Part shown: in pieces, positions 62,645 to 64,000 of the stretch | Layout: each line of letters begins with the position of its first letter | How positions within the stretch are numbered: the first letter of the stretch is position 1 | From: Nocardiopsis ansamitocini | GTDB lineage: Bacteria; Actinomycetota; Actinomycetes; Streptosporangiales; Streptosporangiaceae | Assembly: GCF_030268225.1 (NCBI RefSeq) | Contig: NZ_BSQG01000003.1 | Span: forward strand, 94,893 to 158,892 | Reading direction: 5' to 3' | DNA: 64,000 nucleotides | Position numbers and translations under genes: made by a program | Notes under the pieces: generated by a model | Database searches by the model: none | What the model was told of the DNA's origin: nothing | What the model saw: the letters and a program-made list of their open reading frames with translations, nothing else

Positions 62645-64000
62645 CTAGAAGGGGGGCGGGCCGAAGATCGCGACCATGAGTGTGGAGTAGTCCAACCAGA
62701 GGTACGTCACCACACCCACGAGCGCCAGGATGACGAGCAGGAAGAACAGGCAGCCACAGCCACAGCCGCTCTTCTTCTTGCGGGGTCTGGGCGGAGGCGC
62801 GGGGTAAGGGGGGCGTCCAGGGCCACCCTGGTGGGGCCCCCAGGGGGACTGCCCGCCGGTGCCGGGGTAACCGCCCGGCTGGCCGTGGCCTCCACGGACC
62901 TGGGGTGGCGGTTGGCCGCCCTGCTGCGGGTAGCCGCCGGGATAGCCCTGAGGAACGGGCGGCTGGGCGGCGGCCCGCCGTTGCCGCCGTGACTTCGGTG
63001 GAGCCGGCGGCTGGGCCGGGCGCTGCTGGTACTGCGGGGGGTAGGGCTGCCCCGGGTAGCCGGGGGCGGCGCTGTGCTGGGGGCCGGTCGGCGGCATGTA
63101 GGGCGGCGGCGCCTGTTGCGGCTGTCCTGGACGGAGGGCCTGGTGCGGGGGCTGCGGATAGCCGGTCCCTGCCTGCCCCGGAAACGCTGCGGGTCCGGCC
63201 GGGTTCGCGCCCGTTCCCGGTTGAGCGGGGTGGGCGGAACCGGGGTCGCCCGGCCACGGGCGGCCGGGGTTCTCCGCCTCCCAGGCGCGGCGCTCCTGTT
63301 CCTGCCGTTCCGCGCGCTCCTTGAGCTCCTGTGCTTCCCGCTCCTCGCGCTCGCGCCGCTCCTCGGCTTCCTTCGCCTGCTGCTCGGCCCGGATCCGGGC
63401 TTCTTCCGCGGCCTTGGCGCGCTGCTCCTCCTGGCGTTTCTTCCGTTCCTCGGCCAGTTCGGACCGGTATTCCTGGAGCCCTTCCCTGAAGTTGCCGAGG
63501 AACTTGTTGAACTTGCCGTCTTCCCCGCCCTCTTGCCCTTCGCCGCCTCCGGAAGGAATCGCCCCGGTGAACCCAGGGTCGTCGGGGTTGAAGACCGCGG
63601 TCCGTGGGGCATCGTCCCCGCCGGGGGAAGCGGGGGCGCGCGTTGCGGGTGCGTCGTCCCCGGTCCGGGGAGTGATACGCATGGTCGCGTCCGGCGGGCC
63701 CGGTGCGTCGAGATCGGGCTGGGTGCGGTCGGTGGGTGCGGGGCCGGTGCCCAGGTTGACGGTCGCGCCGTCGGGGGCCGCGTGGTCGCTGAGGTCCGCG
63801 GTGGGTTCGTCGTCCAGGTCGGGCTGGGTTCGATCAGCAGGGGAGGGAGGAGCACCGAGGTTGACGGTCGCGCCATCGGGGGCCGCGTGGTCGCTGAGGT
63901 CCGCGGTGGGTTCGTCGTCCTCGGGTGTGGTGGGGCGGGAACGGCTCGGCGGGTCGATGCGCGTGGTGGCGCCCGCGGGGCCGGTGCCCAGGTTGACGGT
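62645..64000 (-). CDS. Proline-rich, tail-anchored membrane protein (5' end outside the window)
   Basis: Open to the window edge without a stop, at least 451 residues; an internal ATG at 63682 could also start it. From the N-side: acidic repeats with DGATVNLG and DDEPTADLSDHAAP, a coiled coil of about 90 residues rich in Glu/Arg/Ala (ELAEERKKRQEEQRAK onward), a long Pro/Gln/Gly/Tyr-rich region, a basic patch with a CGCGC cluster, and one C-terminal membrane helix (FFLLVILALVGVVTYLWL). Domain family not recognised. It resembles actinobacterial cytoskeletal or envelope scaffold proteins in composition only. Confidence 0.7.
   Translation of the reverse strand, partial: TVNLGTGPAGATTRIDPPSRSRPTTPEDDEPTADLSDHAAPDGATVNLGAPPSPADRTQPDLDDEPTADLSDHAAPDGATVNLGTGPAPTDRTQPDLDAPGPPDATMRITPRTGDDAPATRAPASPGGDDAPRTAVFNPDDPGFTGAIPSGGGEGQEGGEDGKFNKFLGNFREGLQEYRSELAEERKKRQEEQRAKAAEEARIRAEQQAKEAEERREREEREAQELKERAERQEQERRAWEAENPGRPWPGDPGSAHPAQPGTGANPAGPAAFPGQAGTGYPQPPHQALRPGQPQQAPPPYMPPTGPQHSAAPGYPGQPYPPQYQQRPAQPPAPPKSRRQRRAAAQPPVPQGYPGGYPQQGGQPPPQVRGGHGQPGGYPGTGGQSPWGPHQGGPGRPPYPAPPPRPRKKKSGCGCGCLFFLLVILALVGVVTYLWLDYSTLMVAIFGPPPF
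63753..63920 (-). repeat. 63-bp tandem coding repeat
   Basis: 63753-63815 and 63858-63920 are identical except for one base (GCCGTCG against GCCATCG), 105 bp apart. A further partial copy begins at 63990 and runs off the window. They encode the unit DDEPTADLSDHAAPDGATVNL. Recent duplication or gene conversion keeps them alike. Confidence 0.85.

Overview
This is high-GC DNA from a filamentous-type actinomycete. The evidence is strong GC bias at third codon positions, GTG and TTG starts, a roadblock/GTPase 'conservon', a WhiJ-like XRE/DUF397/ATP-binding module, a CmtR-type metal sensor, a PhoP-box-like site before phoX and a Spo0M homologue. A Nocardiopsaceae-like genome (Thermobifida/Nocardiopsis/Streptomonospora) is my best guess from gene style only; no rRNA or marker gene settles it. 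The right end cuts through a gene.

Layout. 0.2-4.1 kb: DEAH RNA helicase HrpA. 4.1-4.9 kb: a long regulatory intergenic region with a perfect 18-bp palindrome and a hairpin-rich leader. 4.9-7.6 kb: four-gene conservon cvnABCD. 7.8-9.7 kb: type II thioesterase and beta-propeller lactonase. 9.9-11.8 kb: biotin ECF transporter bioYMN. 11.9-16.6 kb: secreted serine hydrolase, threonine aldolase, amidohydrolase, glycerophosphodiester phosphodiesterase. 16.8-18.8 kb: WhiJ-like module with a shared palindrome. 19-23.5 kb: zinc-binding lipoprotein, KtrAB potassium uptake, NhaA antiporter. 23.7-29.1 kb: CDF exporter with divergent CmtR-like repressor, and MarR repressor with divergent RND pump. 29.2-34.3 kb: small protein, anti-sigma-like ATPase, PhoX phosphatase, aldo/keto reductase, GNAT. 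34.7-40.7 kb: five-function oligopeptide ABC operon with a fused OppDF ATPase. 40.8-59.6 kb: an extended Tad/Flp pilus region. 60-64 kb: Spo0M, a relic bounded by tRNA-His and a tRNA fragment, oligoribonuclease, and a partial proline-rich membrane protein.

The pilus region is the most unusual part. The core (unknown zinc-ribbon protein, CpaB, a TadZ-TadE fusion, TadE, TadA, TadB, TadC, a NarL-type two-component pair, Flp pilin, TadG-like protein) is followed on the same strand by cell-wall-facing genes: an OmpA-domain lipoprotein, its secreted paralogue, an NlpC/P60 hydrolase carrying a prepilin-type leader, and another lipoprotein. Further left are a MinD-like ATPase, a 450-residue protein with a Flp-type leader, and the stump of a second such gene cut by an IS5-like element. 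Promoter regions of three of these blocks share clustered GGGCCCAA boxes. I infer one coordinated surface system in which prepilin-type processing is used both for fibre subunits and for tethered enzymes. No prepilin peptidase gene lies in the window.
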